Position numbers and translations under genes: made by a program. Positions 9,001-15,151 of a stretch of DNA of 59,968 nt are shown piece by piece. Location of the stretch: positions 1 through 59,968 of IMG/VR virus record IMGVR_UViG_3300045738_001464, one strand, 5' to 3'. Positions within the stretch are counted from its first letter, which is position 1. Each line of letters opens with the position of its first letter. Source of the stretch: a virus. The notes beneath the pieces are model-generated. The model saw only the letters and a list, made by a program, of their open reading frames with translations. It ran no database searches and was not told where the DNA came from.

Positions 9001-10333
9001 GCCCACTTAAAAATTCTCCGAATCCCTTTATAAATCCTACTGCTATATCTTGCCCCAGACTCCTTCCCTTGGCGTCGCCCTTTTCAAAATATCCAAACAC
9101 CTTATCAAAAACTTTGATTATGTTTTCTATCGATGGGCCAAGAACAGCTTCACCAATGCCCTTACCTGCCATTGTCAACCTAGCCTTCATTTGGTTAATT
9201 TGGGCGTCAAGGGTCTTATTGAGTTCCTTATTCCTTAGTATAGCTTGGTTTGTGGCTTTATTTGATACATCTAGAGCAGAAGCATAAATCGAATAATCCT
9301 TTCCAAGATCACCCAATAAGGCTCTTAAAGTATTCATTTGAAATACTCCAGCAACTATTTCTGATGTATGCGCTTGCTGAGCCTTTGTTAGTTGTGGAAA
9401 TTTCTTTGCCAGATTTTCAAGGACAGTCATAGCTGGAAGCATAGACCCCTGTAGACCCCTTACTGCAACGCCAAGGGCTTCTAATTGGTCCAGAGTGTCT
9501 GTTCTTTGAATCCTTGTGAAAATACTCTTTAACCCGTTACCAATTACAGGTCCACCACGAGCGGTTGTTTGTTGCAATGAAGAAACAGCCGCGAGTAATT
9601 GATTGAAGTCAACCGAAACGTCTTGAGCGGTACTACCAACTCGCTTCATGGCTTCCGCAAGGTCTTGAGTACTGACAGCAAATGCGGCATCAACATTTGC
9701 CATTTTGTTAATGATTTGAGTTGAAGTAAGGGCAGATCTATTAAAAGTATTTATTGCGGCGGTTAATGCATTAACAGAAGCCTCCGCATCCATTCCAGAA
9801 AGCCTTGTCAATATAAGAGCATCGCTAGTTCTTCGTAGGGTTTCTTCTAGTGTGAGACCCTGACGAGCTAATTCTTTTGCTGCTATAGCTACCGTTTGGA
9901 ATGATTGTCCGGTTTTTCCAGCAATGTTAAATAACTCTCTAGAAAAACTTTGAAGTTGAGAGGAATTTGCGTTTAAAATAACATTGATATCTTGCAATTC
10001 CCTTTCTACATCTATCATTGTTTCGACAAGGAATCTAAATGCTCTCTGAAGTGCAAAAATAGCTCCGGCAGAAGCCCCGAATGCTAAAACACGGGCATTA
10101 GAAGCTTCAAGGGACTTTTGGAATTCGCCCAACGAACCCTTAATTTGTCCAAGGGGCCTTGTGAATTGTTTGGCATCGATACCCTTAACGCCCTTGTTAG
10201 CGGCTCTAGAATGCTCCCTACCATAGGCTTGGCCACTCTTTCGTCCAGCAGTAGCAGACTCTCGTAAGAGTCTTTTTTCGTCGAGGTCAAATCTAACCTC
10301 TGCCTCGATAACTCCAAATTTGTCTTTCGCCAT
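1..10333 (-). CDS. Giant tail tape measure protein, partial at the left edge, with embedded domains
   Basis: The frame is open from the ATG at 10333 to base 1, giving 3444 visible codons; the C-terminus lies outside the window. Residues about 60-330 look like the TP901-type tape measure core (helical, with RELQDINVIL, then ALTAAINTF and the SLQQTTARGG segment). This family spans the tail tube lumen and sets tail length. Residues about 565-2090 are atypical: nine copies of GGHIPNF or close variants separate segments of 69 to 403 residues, including one with HEAGH (residues 1858-1862) and one with a PD-(D/E)xK-like pattern (D979, D993-I-K995). Residues about 2120-2530 are a Lys/Glu-rich coiled coil. 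Residues about 2540-2625 are a Gly/Ala-rich hydrophobic stretch, typical of tape measures that reach the host membrane. The gene follows the chaperone-position genes, as expected. A GTGTAAT motif lies 25 bases before the start. The tape measure call is firm; roles of the inserted segments are inferred. Confidence 0.9.
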   Translation of the reverse strand, partial: MAKDKFGVIEAEVRFDLDEKRLLRESATAGRKSGQAYGREHSRAANKGVKGIDAKQFTRPLGQIKGSLGEFQKSLEASNARVLAFGASAGAIFALQRAFRFLVETMIDVERELQDINVILNANSSQLQSFSRELFNIAGKTGQSFQTVAIAAKELARQGLTLEETLRRTSDALILTRLSGMDAEASVNALTAAINTFNRSALTSTQIINKMANVDAAFAVSTQDLAEAMKRVGSTAQDVSVDFNQLLAAVSSLQQTTARGGPVIGNGLKSIFTRIQRTDTLDQLEALGVAVRGLQGSMLPAMTVLENLAKKFPQLTKAQQAHTSEIVAGVFQMNTLRALLGDLGKDYSIYASALDVSNKATNQAILRNKELNKTLDAQINQMKARLTMAGKGIGEAVLGPSIENIIKVFDKVFGYFEKGDAKGRSLGQDIAVGFIKGFGEFLSGPGLAAIAILGMKIVVTFSKYMGQAALEFMEIQSQSMKIAATQQVVAEVLGGQEVILGKLIAGTITRRDAERQILKLITDQSIKMKVIDAQAGGMARTIVAGGGGTNLKGETKIGGPVKKLARGHIPNLNKQNQSAEIMGAIAGGYMPGKIKTGQMPGMGRVTYNTAEQVKRVPGFAQPAIIPPKGSSAGKIYRREFKQQIGYSPDSLAGGHIPNFAGVSRARQPKSRYAPARGLIAPLEPKPWGAGDKMNPDTLAAVVREYSARTGHFFNIQFKDARGQFQERQGKRWAAKSLKGGKASHKERPGYLRFWDTGPAQDFREAAVDRIMGFSVGGHKFRKHSDGLMEMLYAGGHVPNFGMQQRWSGDPRSGRGLVPSPVGGLFGRTSSKAHYKPPLTKAFKTHTNTRASKEGYDAIGRILTSNKVQGVSFSSLNEIADILPVGTTVAHILESKAFQGLDKGMLQKIRSQGMDTSMLSNYESPRQVFSHIGRAAKSFGLTKDPSYAKFFEDIVFEKAPGIHNFGAVNYRSAGGGGPADVGIPLRSGATQLGDIKATSDRFTKANLVGKSMQLYPDYYIKMLETIGGSHPDVAVATNFLRKKHLPAMEKYAADTTPGWQSAYKTGRSFIENQPFMAGGHIPNFAGRGGFGPKTPYYKGAGDFQYSGFKQELMKKMYSVDGHAPGYFPIKGKDPTAPKWLMNQFGSGKEFIDFMMQKSKKAMWKKISKGEHHGMFNIPRDMQLNIGGTPQAMAMGGRMWKPANKEVYETFKFDTGVNIQQGKQWSVGEGEVYQPKKKEIWNVDRQEWGNYVAKPSGMKAIGSDLRAQSELADPFWKTAPKWLLEQITNSKRGIKDYHNIAAINAVGGIRGKDKGFAQEMIGDRRLTSVTPQELFRHHRLAERATNSFNRLSPDQQDKMYQRLAAKDTASYGRMITGQSESVATRVLPPGVVTTPGTSYTIGPRGHETSPSGHVQPGIEYAMKHATDMRRHRKFADKIGLSGLEKSLDARRVYLGEGKGLEYIYKDMLSEMKMMKHLGPSYAGGHIPNLMKWGPGKMLQPGNQMMPPKAGVGGASGQKWLTRQEMERLQMMQGLGIDKAAPWKAGGVPQGESSLYLLKETLGLKPQMQGPAFGRKRRSGGHIPSFGYQEPQRIKDLESSRLRARKAGGDWLKGQWGESPLVKGAKNVSLSLWEKIQQIISNRKPMGPGKVLPGGFTMPPAAGVGGAPGQKWTQQRYRVRSGGHIPNFSRFSQNFITGKYGRFRIDKEIGGVKGLNKEEFKALSRMVDGPAMKAASEQILDPKYAHLIGGLRDKITFNYRESSPRKFGDAAGLMGAFSPTRGTMDIRRHPHNDIFRGKGDKEFPIKGQKGGLPQIRFGTDPSKGLKRKFPDQAQWDALKGKNKKPGVMFNLRDELERVVLHEAGHAEAALKYMLRRGFGPSKFGWQGGSKKGLTTIMGDKMSNSGMATGDISSYLSGATNIPKEMREFLTFFQSNNPIAKHIVRRSAKSSSYRGGAQGESVLSSFKHPFSGQQVQELYADARSYSTMFKMPGSSWGKAFHPDSIKEFQAGTKGMLNMAGGHVPNFADPMAAAFAREKKASGLPPSQIYATSVHTPNYSGPVVGNRRDEPTKMALRSAVMNHPNPAMAGAAAGHVPNFIGDILMGGAVAGAAGAAGYKIYGMMDSQLKELQATFEKDQKATAKAVIATEKATQAEAKVFEQEQKDIKQEKKLPAIKQKLLNIAEGSPSPATIESLRKQLGDLGVFEGKGDQKQNQQAQQLQQILKNIETTQEDVRKKEAANVARTTELGGRQAAIDQVTQAKNEHDTSIKRVELTQKVLDRERETDRKLRKVHKDTIREKEKAVSEVKKATKEEKKFRDRSVAQRRLTIVAINQAGAKEAEKAGKRFRPVTLGEHKAKLDRETQQAKANVEKTAEKQRKAENKIAKNDERLKRTTPTAKAALALQKKEAAELKLRNARDRERRRAAGEYKKGAGAGQTTEELRASREAETKRIEDLKKGDRESVKSRARAAASQVEVVNKQARVNLGTVEAKKQEAAAAKETAKEREAVSRQNEKNAKEKRNELKKQSWASRNNQALGSIGMAMSFVAPMVGGAAAEAFGGRGVGKDSRRKRAMLQGGGTALGMAGTGAWIGSMIGAPAGGAGAIPGAAIGAGIGLAIGSIMALFSTMEAGKSILDDVRRKYEAEIKIKQEAAAATSKYTKAQNSYNQALAAGAGPKALEALRRAMVDQLVRLGDPKLMQRLIDAKGDPKKLAEIQADLSQEAANQVMITGKGGVIERMHEAGELEQTPSEEVFRKMAADIVLSGKLKGPATKASLREMGIDSKDDDLESFVDLMDGAAFDTLIRFVEKARKLKDAADAETKSANSAATALVNLKEKTVQLIAARQAELQLADLFYKATVTMEEIVGKMEQNISSYEELDKNLQRKIKLGNASLFNENFQAYSKGGMDIYGMGAKGVTMGLGTETEQQLQTLGLQMMKGNIDTKMYEDLLGPGSKLDKNTQISLQARMATLSLELAKNTVKQHISNELVKTQTVVQKSNLDFQHRRKLETMALSPSKDMFSAIQGLFSPLGAGAPGREGAFTERAQSMKTLESMGFDFSRGDLQGFKKKLQADRFREASSMNLDYLVGKDKAEMLKGKSLDDAADWLRGGVITPPVPPVPADPREDFPGRPGIPGTPAVYGGARTKHGDLIFQMLRTLKSGEIDKQRKDITGEIEKEQGQLRRNLVEILGGNVQQMSNLITSQADLIKSNGDLEVALKTMPESFASAWANMMYNQQQAASARTVNAFRNQSGTIPASVTRTPFQAAINPLSRSSSIQNKPSFKSLWENTGVMRGHSLREEGYGFQLTDSGHTPGRDAYIGASAPMLYGPSDKFQAAWDAARTEPSTRYPGGESLGAMPEKLSKERPGLMTDWDPRKEFMTDWRKFMTSSAYLNADTKDKMQDALETEWGDLWEDYNMTQAEMYALIKSIMIIESKKSKYSGSFPTTNM
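4295..5268 (-). other. Embedded metallopeptidase-like segment (HEAGH) in the tape measure protein
   Basis: This segment lies between the seventh and eighth GGHIPNF motifs, about 325 residues. It contains ERVVLHEAGHAEAAL, with HEAGH encoded at 4748-4762. That fits the HExxH zinc site with the hydrophobic and small residues usual in zincin helices. Upstream is a beta-like stretch with TRGTMDIRRH. The downstream third ligand is not certain; several Glu, Asp and His follow. Tape measures are known to carry peptidase or lysozyme domains for cell-wall penetration, but catalytic activity here is an inference from the motif. Confidence 0.55.
7112..7930 (-). other. Embedded PD-(D/E)xK-like segment in the tape measure protein
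   Basis: This segment lies between the third and fourth GGHIPNF motifs, about 273 residues. It has a helix with FFEDIVFEKA, then PADVGIP (D979) and, 13 residues on, GDIKAT (D993, K995), followed by a helix with KSMQLYP. The helix-Glu, Asp, D-x-K, helix order is what PD-(D/E)xK nuclease folds show. Only the pattern can be seen, and a chance match in a long protein is possible. A nuclease carried in the tail would be unusual. Confidence 0.35.
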
Positions 10334-10358
10334 AGTTTGACCTTGTGCCTTTTATACT

Positions 10359-10366
10359 ATTACACG
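10359..10366 (-). promoter_or_regulatory. GTGTAAT element before the tape measure gene
   Basis: Minus-strand CGTGTAAT, 25 bases before the tape measure ATG; same element as before 13 other genes in the window. Candidate phage promoter core. Confidence 0.5.
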
Positions 10367-10371
10367 TAATT

Positions 10372-11385
10372 TTACTCTGCTCCGTGCAATTTCATAAGCT
10401 CTTCCATATTCAATTGACCTCCTTTCTTTGCGGCTGCTTTTGCCAAACTAATAGTGCCCTCATCATCATTTGAGGCTCCAAGCCGCTGCAATTCCTCTTT
10501 GGATGCTCCGACTAATGAAGATCCACCCGCTTTGTCCGAAGTGTGTCTTTCCATCGCTTCTTGTGCATTTTGAGAAGATTCATACCATTCTATTATCTTA
10601 TCTGGATCACCCATTATGTCTTCTGGAGCTTTATTTTTCGAACGAGTCATTAATGATTTAAAATATTTCCCAAGCCCAAATAATTCGGCCTGAAAAAAGG
10701 TTAATTCACAAATGGGTTTGCCATAAAAAGCATAGGCGTCATCTTCCGAAAGATAAAAGTGGTTAAGGAAAAAACCATTCAAAGCTATTCTTTTCATGTT
10801 TTTACTATAAAAGCCGTCTATCTTTTTGTTATAGAGTGTTATTAAATCTATTAATTGGTGATTTGATAATTCATCGAATTCTTCTTTTTCGAAAAGGCTT
10901 TCTTTAAACTCTTTGTCTTTGAAAATTGAATTAAAAATATAAAATTCGTTTATTTTTTTAGCCGCAAAGGATTCACAAGTCATACCAACAAGCTCTTCTT
11001 TTTTTTGATTGAGTTTAGATATTTCTTCTTCAGAGTCTTTTATTTGAGTAACTATTTGATTGATTTCTCTTTTTAAGAAAAGCTTGGATTTTGAATGTCT
11101 CAAATTTACGATGTAACCGCTTAGTTCTATTATCCTTGAATCTTCTTGATCCGTCCATAGTTCATCTTTTTTTAACTCTTTTAATTTTTCTTTTTCTGTT
11201 TCGAGTCCATTATCTTTGGCTTTTTTCATGCATTCGCTTTTAAATTCATCTATGTCTGATGCATCAAAATGAGTTAAATGCTTTATATAAAAGTGCCCAA
11301 ATTGTTTACTAGTGGAGACAGAACACCCCTTAAGAATATCAACAAAAACAAGTCTTAATTGACTATTTGAAACTTTTTCTTCCAT
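10372..11385 (-). CDS. Uncharacterised protein in tail-chaperone position
   Basis: Protein of 337 residues from the ATG at 11385 (MEEKVSNSQ). A GTG at 11418 would add 11 residues but would place the terminator hairpin at 11392-11410 inside the gene; neither start has a good ribosome site. The middle is a Lys/Glu-rich coiled coil (residues about 70-140). The C-terminal part holds a conserved-looking block with YAFYGKPICELTFFQAEL, and the tail is polar. Its place directly before the tape measure gene, after the tube-like gene, is where tail assembly chaperones or tail completion factors sit. I recognise no family, and the role is positional inference only. The short poly-T of the upstream terminator abuts the ATG, so expression may depend on readthrough. 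Confidence 0.6.
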   Translation of the reverse strand: MEEKVSNSQLRLVFVDILKGCSVSTSKQFGHFYIKHLTHFDASDIDEFKSECMKKAKDNGLETEKEKLKELKKDELWTDQEDSRIIELSGYIVNLRHSKSKLFLKREINQIVTQIKDSEEEISKLNQKKEELVGMTCESFAAKKINEFYIFNSIFKDKEFKESLFEKEEFDELSNHQLIDLITLYNKKIDGFYSKNMKRIALNGFFLNHFYLSEDDAYAFYGKPICELTFFQAELFGLGKYFKSLMTRSKNKAPEDIMGDPDKIIEWYESSQNAQEAMERHTSDKAGGSSLVGASKEELQRLGASNDDEGTISLAKAAAKKGGQLNMEELMKLHGAE

Positions 11386-11391
11386 AAAAAA

Positions 11392-11410
11392 GCCCCCAAT
11401 AATAGGGGGC
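11392..11410 (-). terminator. Intrinsic terminator directly against a start codon
   Basis: Minus strand reads GCCCCC, loop TATTATT, GGGGGC, then six T and immediately ATG of the gene starting at 11385. A textbook hairpin plus T-run, placed before the last gene ahead of the tape measure. Confidence 0.75.
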
Positions 11411-11432
11411 AAACTCACGGCTAAATGAGTAG

Positions 11433-12470
11433 TTATTTAGATTCTTGTTTGGGCTCGCCCTCAGCCTCTGGTTCTGGCTCCGGCTCTGGCTCTGGCTCTG
11501 GTTCCGCCTCTGGTTCCGGCTCTGGCTCCGGCTCTGGCTCTGGTTCCGCCTCTGGTTCCGGCTCTGGCTCCGGCTCTGGCTCTGGTTCCGCCTCTGGTTC
11601 CGATTCTGGCTCTGGTTCCGGCTCAGTTTCTGGCTCTGACTCTGGCTTAGTTTCTGGCTCTTTTTTGGATTCAGGTTCTTCCTTATCTTTATCCTCAGGC
11701 TCCGATTCTGATAAATTATTTAGATCTTCTACAATATTTTGTTCCGCTAGAGCTTCTTCGAGTTCTTTTTCGGTATTCGCCTTTGACACAAACCAAAAAC
11801 TAATAATATAGGTAAGCTTTTTAATTACGTTTTCTATAAATTCGTTTTCCTCTTCAATAAAAGCGTCATAAGTATCTAATTGCTCTTCGAAAGAACCACC
11901 CCCAAAATAAGCTATTTCTTTGCCATCGTTATCGACAGCATAAGACAAGAATAATATCCACCACAAAATAGTTTTGTTTCTTGCTCTTACTTCAGCGGTC
12001 TGTTCGTATAAACTTTGTTGACCCATTTCGAAATCAGTAAGAGCACTTCTTGTAGTAAGAAGAAAGGCTTCGAGTTCTTTGAATTTATTTGATTCTTCTT
12101 CTGTTCTATTTTTTTCTGTTTTTTCTGCGATTTCAACATAGTCTTTTTGATTTTCGTAAAAATCTAAATATAAGGAACCAAATCTTTCAATATCGGGTTT
12201 ACTTAATGTACCGCCGTCATTGTCATACCTTTTCGCGAGCAATGCCCTTGTTAGCAATCCAGCTTTTATTCCTTCCGATAATTTTACAGCATAATAAAGC
12301 TCTGCTTCGTCATATAATGATCGGGTGGGTTTACGTATAAAAAACTCATAGGGAACTTTTTTTTCCTCTTCTTTTTCGACAGTAATCTTTTCACCCTTTT
12401 CATTTTCGGTGGTTTCTCTTGTGATTACCGTTTCTTTCTTGTTTTCTTTGAAGGTGTACAATCTTTTCAT
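11433..12470 (-). CDS. Acidic protein with long Glu-Pro repeat tail, chaperone position
   Basis: Protein of 345 residues. The N-terminal 255 residues look folded and helical ([18 protein letters not shown], then [12 protein letters not shown]). From about residue 260 the chain is low complexity: alternating Glu-Pro with periodic Glu-Ala, ending EGEPKQESK. Encoded by a 42-bp minisatellite at 11459-11680. The start overlaps the stop of the upstream gene by one base (TAATG), suggesting coupled translation. A terminator follows at 11392. Position between the tube-like protein and the tape measure suggests a tail assembly chaperone or tail scaffold role, but no family is recognised. The Glu-Pro tail should be an extended, rigid, strongly negative rod. 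Confidence 0.65.
   Translation of the reverse strand: MKRLYTFKENKKETVITRETTENEKGEKITVEKEEEKKVPYEFFIRKPTRSLYDEAELYYAVKLSEGIKAGLLTRALLAKRYDNDGGTLSKPDIERFGSLYLDFYENQKDYVEIAEKTEKNRTEEESNKFKELEAFLLTTRSALTDFEMGQQSLYEQTAEVRARNKTILWWILFLSYAVDNDGKEIAYFGGGSFEEQLDTYDAFIEEENEFIENVIKKLTYIISFWFVSKANTEKELEEALAEQNIVEDLNNLSESEPEDKDKEEPESKKEPETKPESEPETEPEPEPESEPEAEPEPEPEPEPEPEAEPEPEPEPEPEPEAEPEPEPEPEPEPEAEGEPKQESK
11459..11680. repeat. 42-bp minisatellite coding Glu-Pro repeats
   Basis: Three clear copies of a 42-bp unit (anchor gttccgcc at 11501, 11543 and 11585 on the plus strand) within a longer 6-bp degenerate repeat. Each unit encodes 14 residues, six Glu-Pro pairs plus Glu-Ala. Copy number is likely to vary by slippage or recombination. 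Confidence 0.85.
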
Positions 12471-12700
12471 TACTTTAACCTTATGTCAAATTGATCTAAA
12501 TTTTCCTCGATTTCTCGAATGGTATCATTTCCATAATCTAATACTCTTTTTCTAGCTCTTTGGAAAACCTCTTCCGGTATATCATGACCAGAATCTTGCA
12601 TATCTTCCAAGATGAAAAGAAAGTTTTTATAAAGGTTGGTAACTTTTCTGCGAACCTGAAAAGCAATGAAGTCTCGTTCTTTGTTACCTTTTTCCTCCAC
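12470..12700 (-). CDS. Small charged protein, GTG start, chaperone position
   Basis: Protein of 76 residues if started at GTG 12700. That start is chosen because AGGAAGAAGG sits 7-8 bases before it, and a GTGTAAT element lies 24 bases upstream at 12725. A longer open frame to 12859 would run through the terminator hairpin at 12758-12782 and overlap the end of the tube-like gene. The protein is helical and charged ([15 protein letters not shown], then [15 protein letters not shown]). The stop overlaps the next ATG. In size and place it resembles the first of a pair of tail assembly chaperones, but no slippery frameshift site was evident at the junction, where the two genes simply overlap by one base. 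Confidence 0.6.
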   Translation of the reverse strand: MEEKGNKERDFIAFQVRRKVTNLYKNFLFILEDMQDSGHDIPEEVFQRARKRVLDYGNDTIREIEENLDQFDIRLK

Positions 12701-12724
12701 CTTAAAACCTTCTTCCTTATATTT

Positions 12725-12732
12725 ATTACACC
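12725..12732 (-). promoter_or_regulatory. GTGTAAT element after a terminator
   Basis: Minus-strand GGTGTAAT, just downstream of the terminator at 12758-12782 and 24 bases before the GTG start at 12700. The terminator then motif then start order supports a promoter role. Confidence 0.55.
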
Positions 12733-12757
12733 CTTTTAGCCTAAAAAGCAAAAAAAT

Positions 12758-12782
12758 AACCCCCCTTGTTTTAAGGGGGGTT
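12758..12782 (-). terminator. Intrinsic terminator after the tube-like gene
   Basis: Ten-base-pair stem AACCCCCCTT/AAGGGGGGTT with a 5-base loop, then on the minus strand a T-rich run (TTATTTTTTT). It closes the unit ending with the gene at 12801-14156. Confidence 0.85.
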
Positions 12783-12800
12783 TGTTGAATAATTTCAATA

Positions 12801-14156
12801 TTACGATTGGGCGCTGGTATCCTGTTGGACATCAGCGATGAAGTCAAGCGAAATACCACTCATAAACAGACCTTGATTAGTCTGGTTGGGTCCACCAACT
12901 TGAGTAGAGAAATCAAGGGTTACGCTTTTGTTCGAACCGATATCGGAACTGAACGATTGTGCGTCAACCTTAACATTCTTCATCGCGTATTGAGCGAAGA
13001 TTTGCTTGGCTGTTCCATCATCTAGACTTCCCGGACAGCTTGTGGGCCTTAACAGGTTGATTGTAATATCATAGCTGTCATCACAATTAACGATGTCAGA
13101 CAAGCTTCCTGTCGTAAGGTCAGCCACTAGGGCATCAATTGAACAGGATACTGTCATTGGGAATGTAATCTCGCGAGTAAACGCAAATCTACTTCCTAAT
13201 CTTTGGATGGGCTCTCTACCCAAATCCAATGAAATATTGTAGCTTTGAATCTTGGCGTGATTCTTGCTTGTCATGTCACCGATTGTAGCACCGGGAGCAT
13301 CATAAGAATTTAATCCACCGACAACAGCAGTATCAAGATCAATACCTTCTGCATCAACCTTTTGGAATTCAAAGGTAATATCTCCGGGGCGAAGAGCGCT
13401 TGTAGCAAGAAATCCAGTCTCAGCACTTCCTGTCGTTACCGGAACACAATATTTGAAGTGATCTAATCTCGTTCCGCTTTCGGGTACGACTGCGGGACTA
13501 GCACCAGAAATACTATTGTTGAAGGTCATGTTCATTCCTTCGACACTTACGGAACACGTTGGGAAATTACCCACTGAACATTCCGTTGAATAAGAGGTCA
13601 TGAAGCCATTACCAATACCAATTGTAGAAATAGTATCCGTTTCAACTCCCCCGCCTTGTCCAGCAGCAGTAGACAAATCACCAACGGCATCTTCACCCTC
13701 GGCAACCGTCTTGATAAAGTAGTTTCTTTCGTCTTCTACCTTGTTGAGAATACCGGAAATACAGGAAACTCCTTTATTAACCGTAAACCCAAGTCTTGCC
13801 TCATTATCCATAGTGGCAAGAATGTAGGAAAAGTCTAGAGCAACGGTTGGAGTATCCATAATTACTCTATCAATCGCTGCTAACTCACCGAATTGGTTAA
13901 TGTCGGTACGAGCGATATTAAACGAGTAGTTGCAAGTTTGAATTCTATGAAGCTGTATAATGTCATTGCTGAGCAATTCCCGTGCGCTTCCGATACTGTC
14001 AGAACCTGATAGCGGCTGGCTTTCCCCGTTGGGTCCACCTTCTGCGTCCACGCTATCCCAGCCCAACATGTTTTTGTTGCTGAAAAATCCGCTTACTGCC
14101 GGGGAGGGTCCTACGTAAACAGCTTCCGATTGATAAATAACTCTATTTCTAGCCAT
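12801..14156 (-). CDS. Tube-like structural protein A, probable tail tube
   Basis: Protein of 451 residues, beta-rich, no membrane segments. It is a paralogue of the protein at 39407-40705. Shared features in the same order: an N-terminal VGPSP block, an N-I-x-R/Q-x-D-I/V segment before a conserved Glu-Leu, then a block ending in ARLGF or IRMGF, a Y-S-T-E strand with Ser/Val, and a C-terminal FSTxV block with GLFxSG. It has a strong ribosome site (AGAAAGGAC) and an ATGTAAT element 20 bases upstream, and it is followed by a strong terminator, as for a highly expressed virion protein. Position before the chaperone-like genes and the tape measure gene makes the major tail tube subunit the best guess. 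A decoration or connector role for either paralogue is possible. Confidence 0.6.
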   Translation of the reverse strand: MARNRVIYQSEAVYVGPSPAVSGFFSNKNMLGWDSVDAEGGPNGESQPLSGSDSIGSARELLSNDIIQLHRIQTCNYSFNIARTDINQFGELAAIDRVIMDTPTVALDFSYILATMDNEARLGFTVNKGVSCISGILNKVEDERNYFIKTVAEGEDAVGDLSTAAGQGGGVETDTISTIGIGNGFMTSYSTECSVGNFPTCSVSVEGMNMTFNNSISGASPAVVPESGTRLDHFKYCVPVTTGSAETGFLATSALRPGDITFEFQKVDAEGIDLDTAVVGGLNSYDAPGATIGDMTSKNHAKIQSYNISLDLGREPIQRLGSRFAFTREITFPMTVSCSIDALVADLTTGSLSDIVNCDDSYDITINLLRPTSCPGSLDDGTAKQIFAQYAMKNVKVDAQSFSSDIGSNKSVTLDFSTQVGGPNQTNQGLFMSGISLDFIADVQQDTSAQS

Positions 14157-14176
14157 AAGTTTTGTCCTTTCTAATA

Positions 14177-14184
14177 ATTACATT
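14177..14184 (-). promoter_or_regulatory. ATGTAAT variant before tube-like protein A
   Basis: Minus-strand AATGTAAT 20 bases before the ATG at 14156; one-base variant of the recurring GTGTAAT element. Confidence 0.4.
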
Positions 14185-14224
14185 TATTATCTTAAAAAGA
14201 GAAATGCATTTTGTTTAAATTCTA

Positions 14225-15151
14225 TTATATATCCGTGCCGTCAGTGGCTTTTCTTGGCCATCTTGGCTTAGATAACTCAAAATCTATTACACCATTAAAT
14301 ACATCTGGGTTCATATTATCTATTTTTAAATTAACGTCTCTACTAAATTTTGCTACGTTCACTTGGTCTATGAATACATATTGATCACTAGAACTTTTAC
14401 CTTTAATTGTCCCCGTATATGAATAAGCTTCATTATTTTTATAGGCCCCCAAAGCATTAAAAGGCATGTCTCCAGTATCCAGCAAAGTAATATGGGTATT
14501 TGACAAGTCTCTAAAGATAGAGCAAGCACCATCTAAATTGAATTGAGAATCAGCCAAAACTATTGCTCTTATATTTATTTTTGTATTGTCCATTCCGCCA
14601 AACGCAAGTGGTTCGTTCCTAGCTCCATTATACCTAAGAAAAATAGCAGGATAGGTTATTGAATCAGGAGCCAAACCAGACGGAGTTTGGCTGGTTTTTG
14701 GAGTCATGTTAAATTTTGTCTCAAAAAGCAACTTTTCTTCGGGTTCATTCGTCAAATAAACATTAAAATCCTTTACCGCATAGTCACCACTTATCGAAGT
14801 TGTTGGATCTTGAACTTCGTATGTCATGTAAATATGGCCCTTGTCGTAATTGATACCGGACAGTCCATTTGTACCAACTGGAGTAAATACTCCGCTTAGA
14901 TAAACCCCAGTGGGAATTTGTACGTGTTTTGACGAAGCTCTATTGGGATATGAACTACCTGTTCCAGTAATCGAAAAATCTGCGACAAACTGATGATAGG
15001 GAGCACCATAAGTATAATATCCATTATATAAACTTGAGACGGGATAAAACTCACTCCCATAATTTGTAAAGGCTTCACCACGTCTTGATAAGTTATGGTC
15101 AAACCACAAAAGTAAACTGGACATTAATCTATTGTCAAATTGTGGTATCAT
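14225..15151 (-). CDS. Uncharacterised virion-region protein
   Basis: Protein of 308 residues, rich in aromatic, Gly and Ser residues, with alternating beta-type patterning and no membrane segments. The start ATG overlaps the stop of the upstream gene (ATGA, 15148-15151). It lies between the gp10-like protein and the probable tail tube gene, the usual place of tail terminator or neck genes. The C-terminus VIDFELSKPRWP has the look of a structural beta protein. I recognise no family; a neck or tail-end virion component is the most likely role, by position only. Confidence 0.55.
   Translation of the reverse strand: MIPQFDNRLMSSLLLWFDHNLSRRGEAFTNYGSEFYPVSSLYNGYYTYGAPYHQFVADFSITGTGSSYPNRASSKHVQIPTGVYLSGVFTPVGTNGLSGINYDKGHIYMTYEVQDPTTSISGDYAVKDFNVYLTNEPEEKLLFETKFNMTPKTSQTPSGLAPDSITYPAIFLRYNGARNEPLAFGGMDNTKINIRAIVLADSQFNLDGACSIFRDLSNTHITLLDTGDMPFNALGAYKNNEAYSYTGTIKGKSSSDQYVFIDQVNVAKFSRDVNLKIDNMNPDVFNGVIDFELSKPRWPRKATDGTDI

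Noticed and set aside
12465-12475. Programmed frameshift between the two chaperone-position genes
   Set aside because: The genes overlap by a plain TAATG and I see no slippery heptamer; ordinary coupled translation explains the junction.
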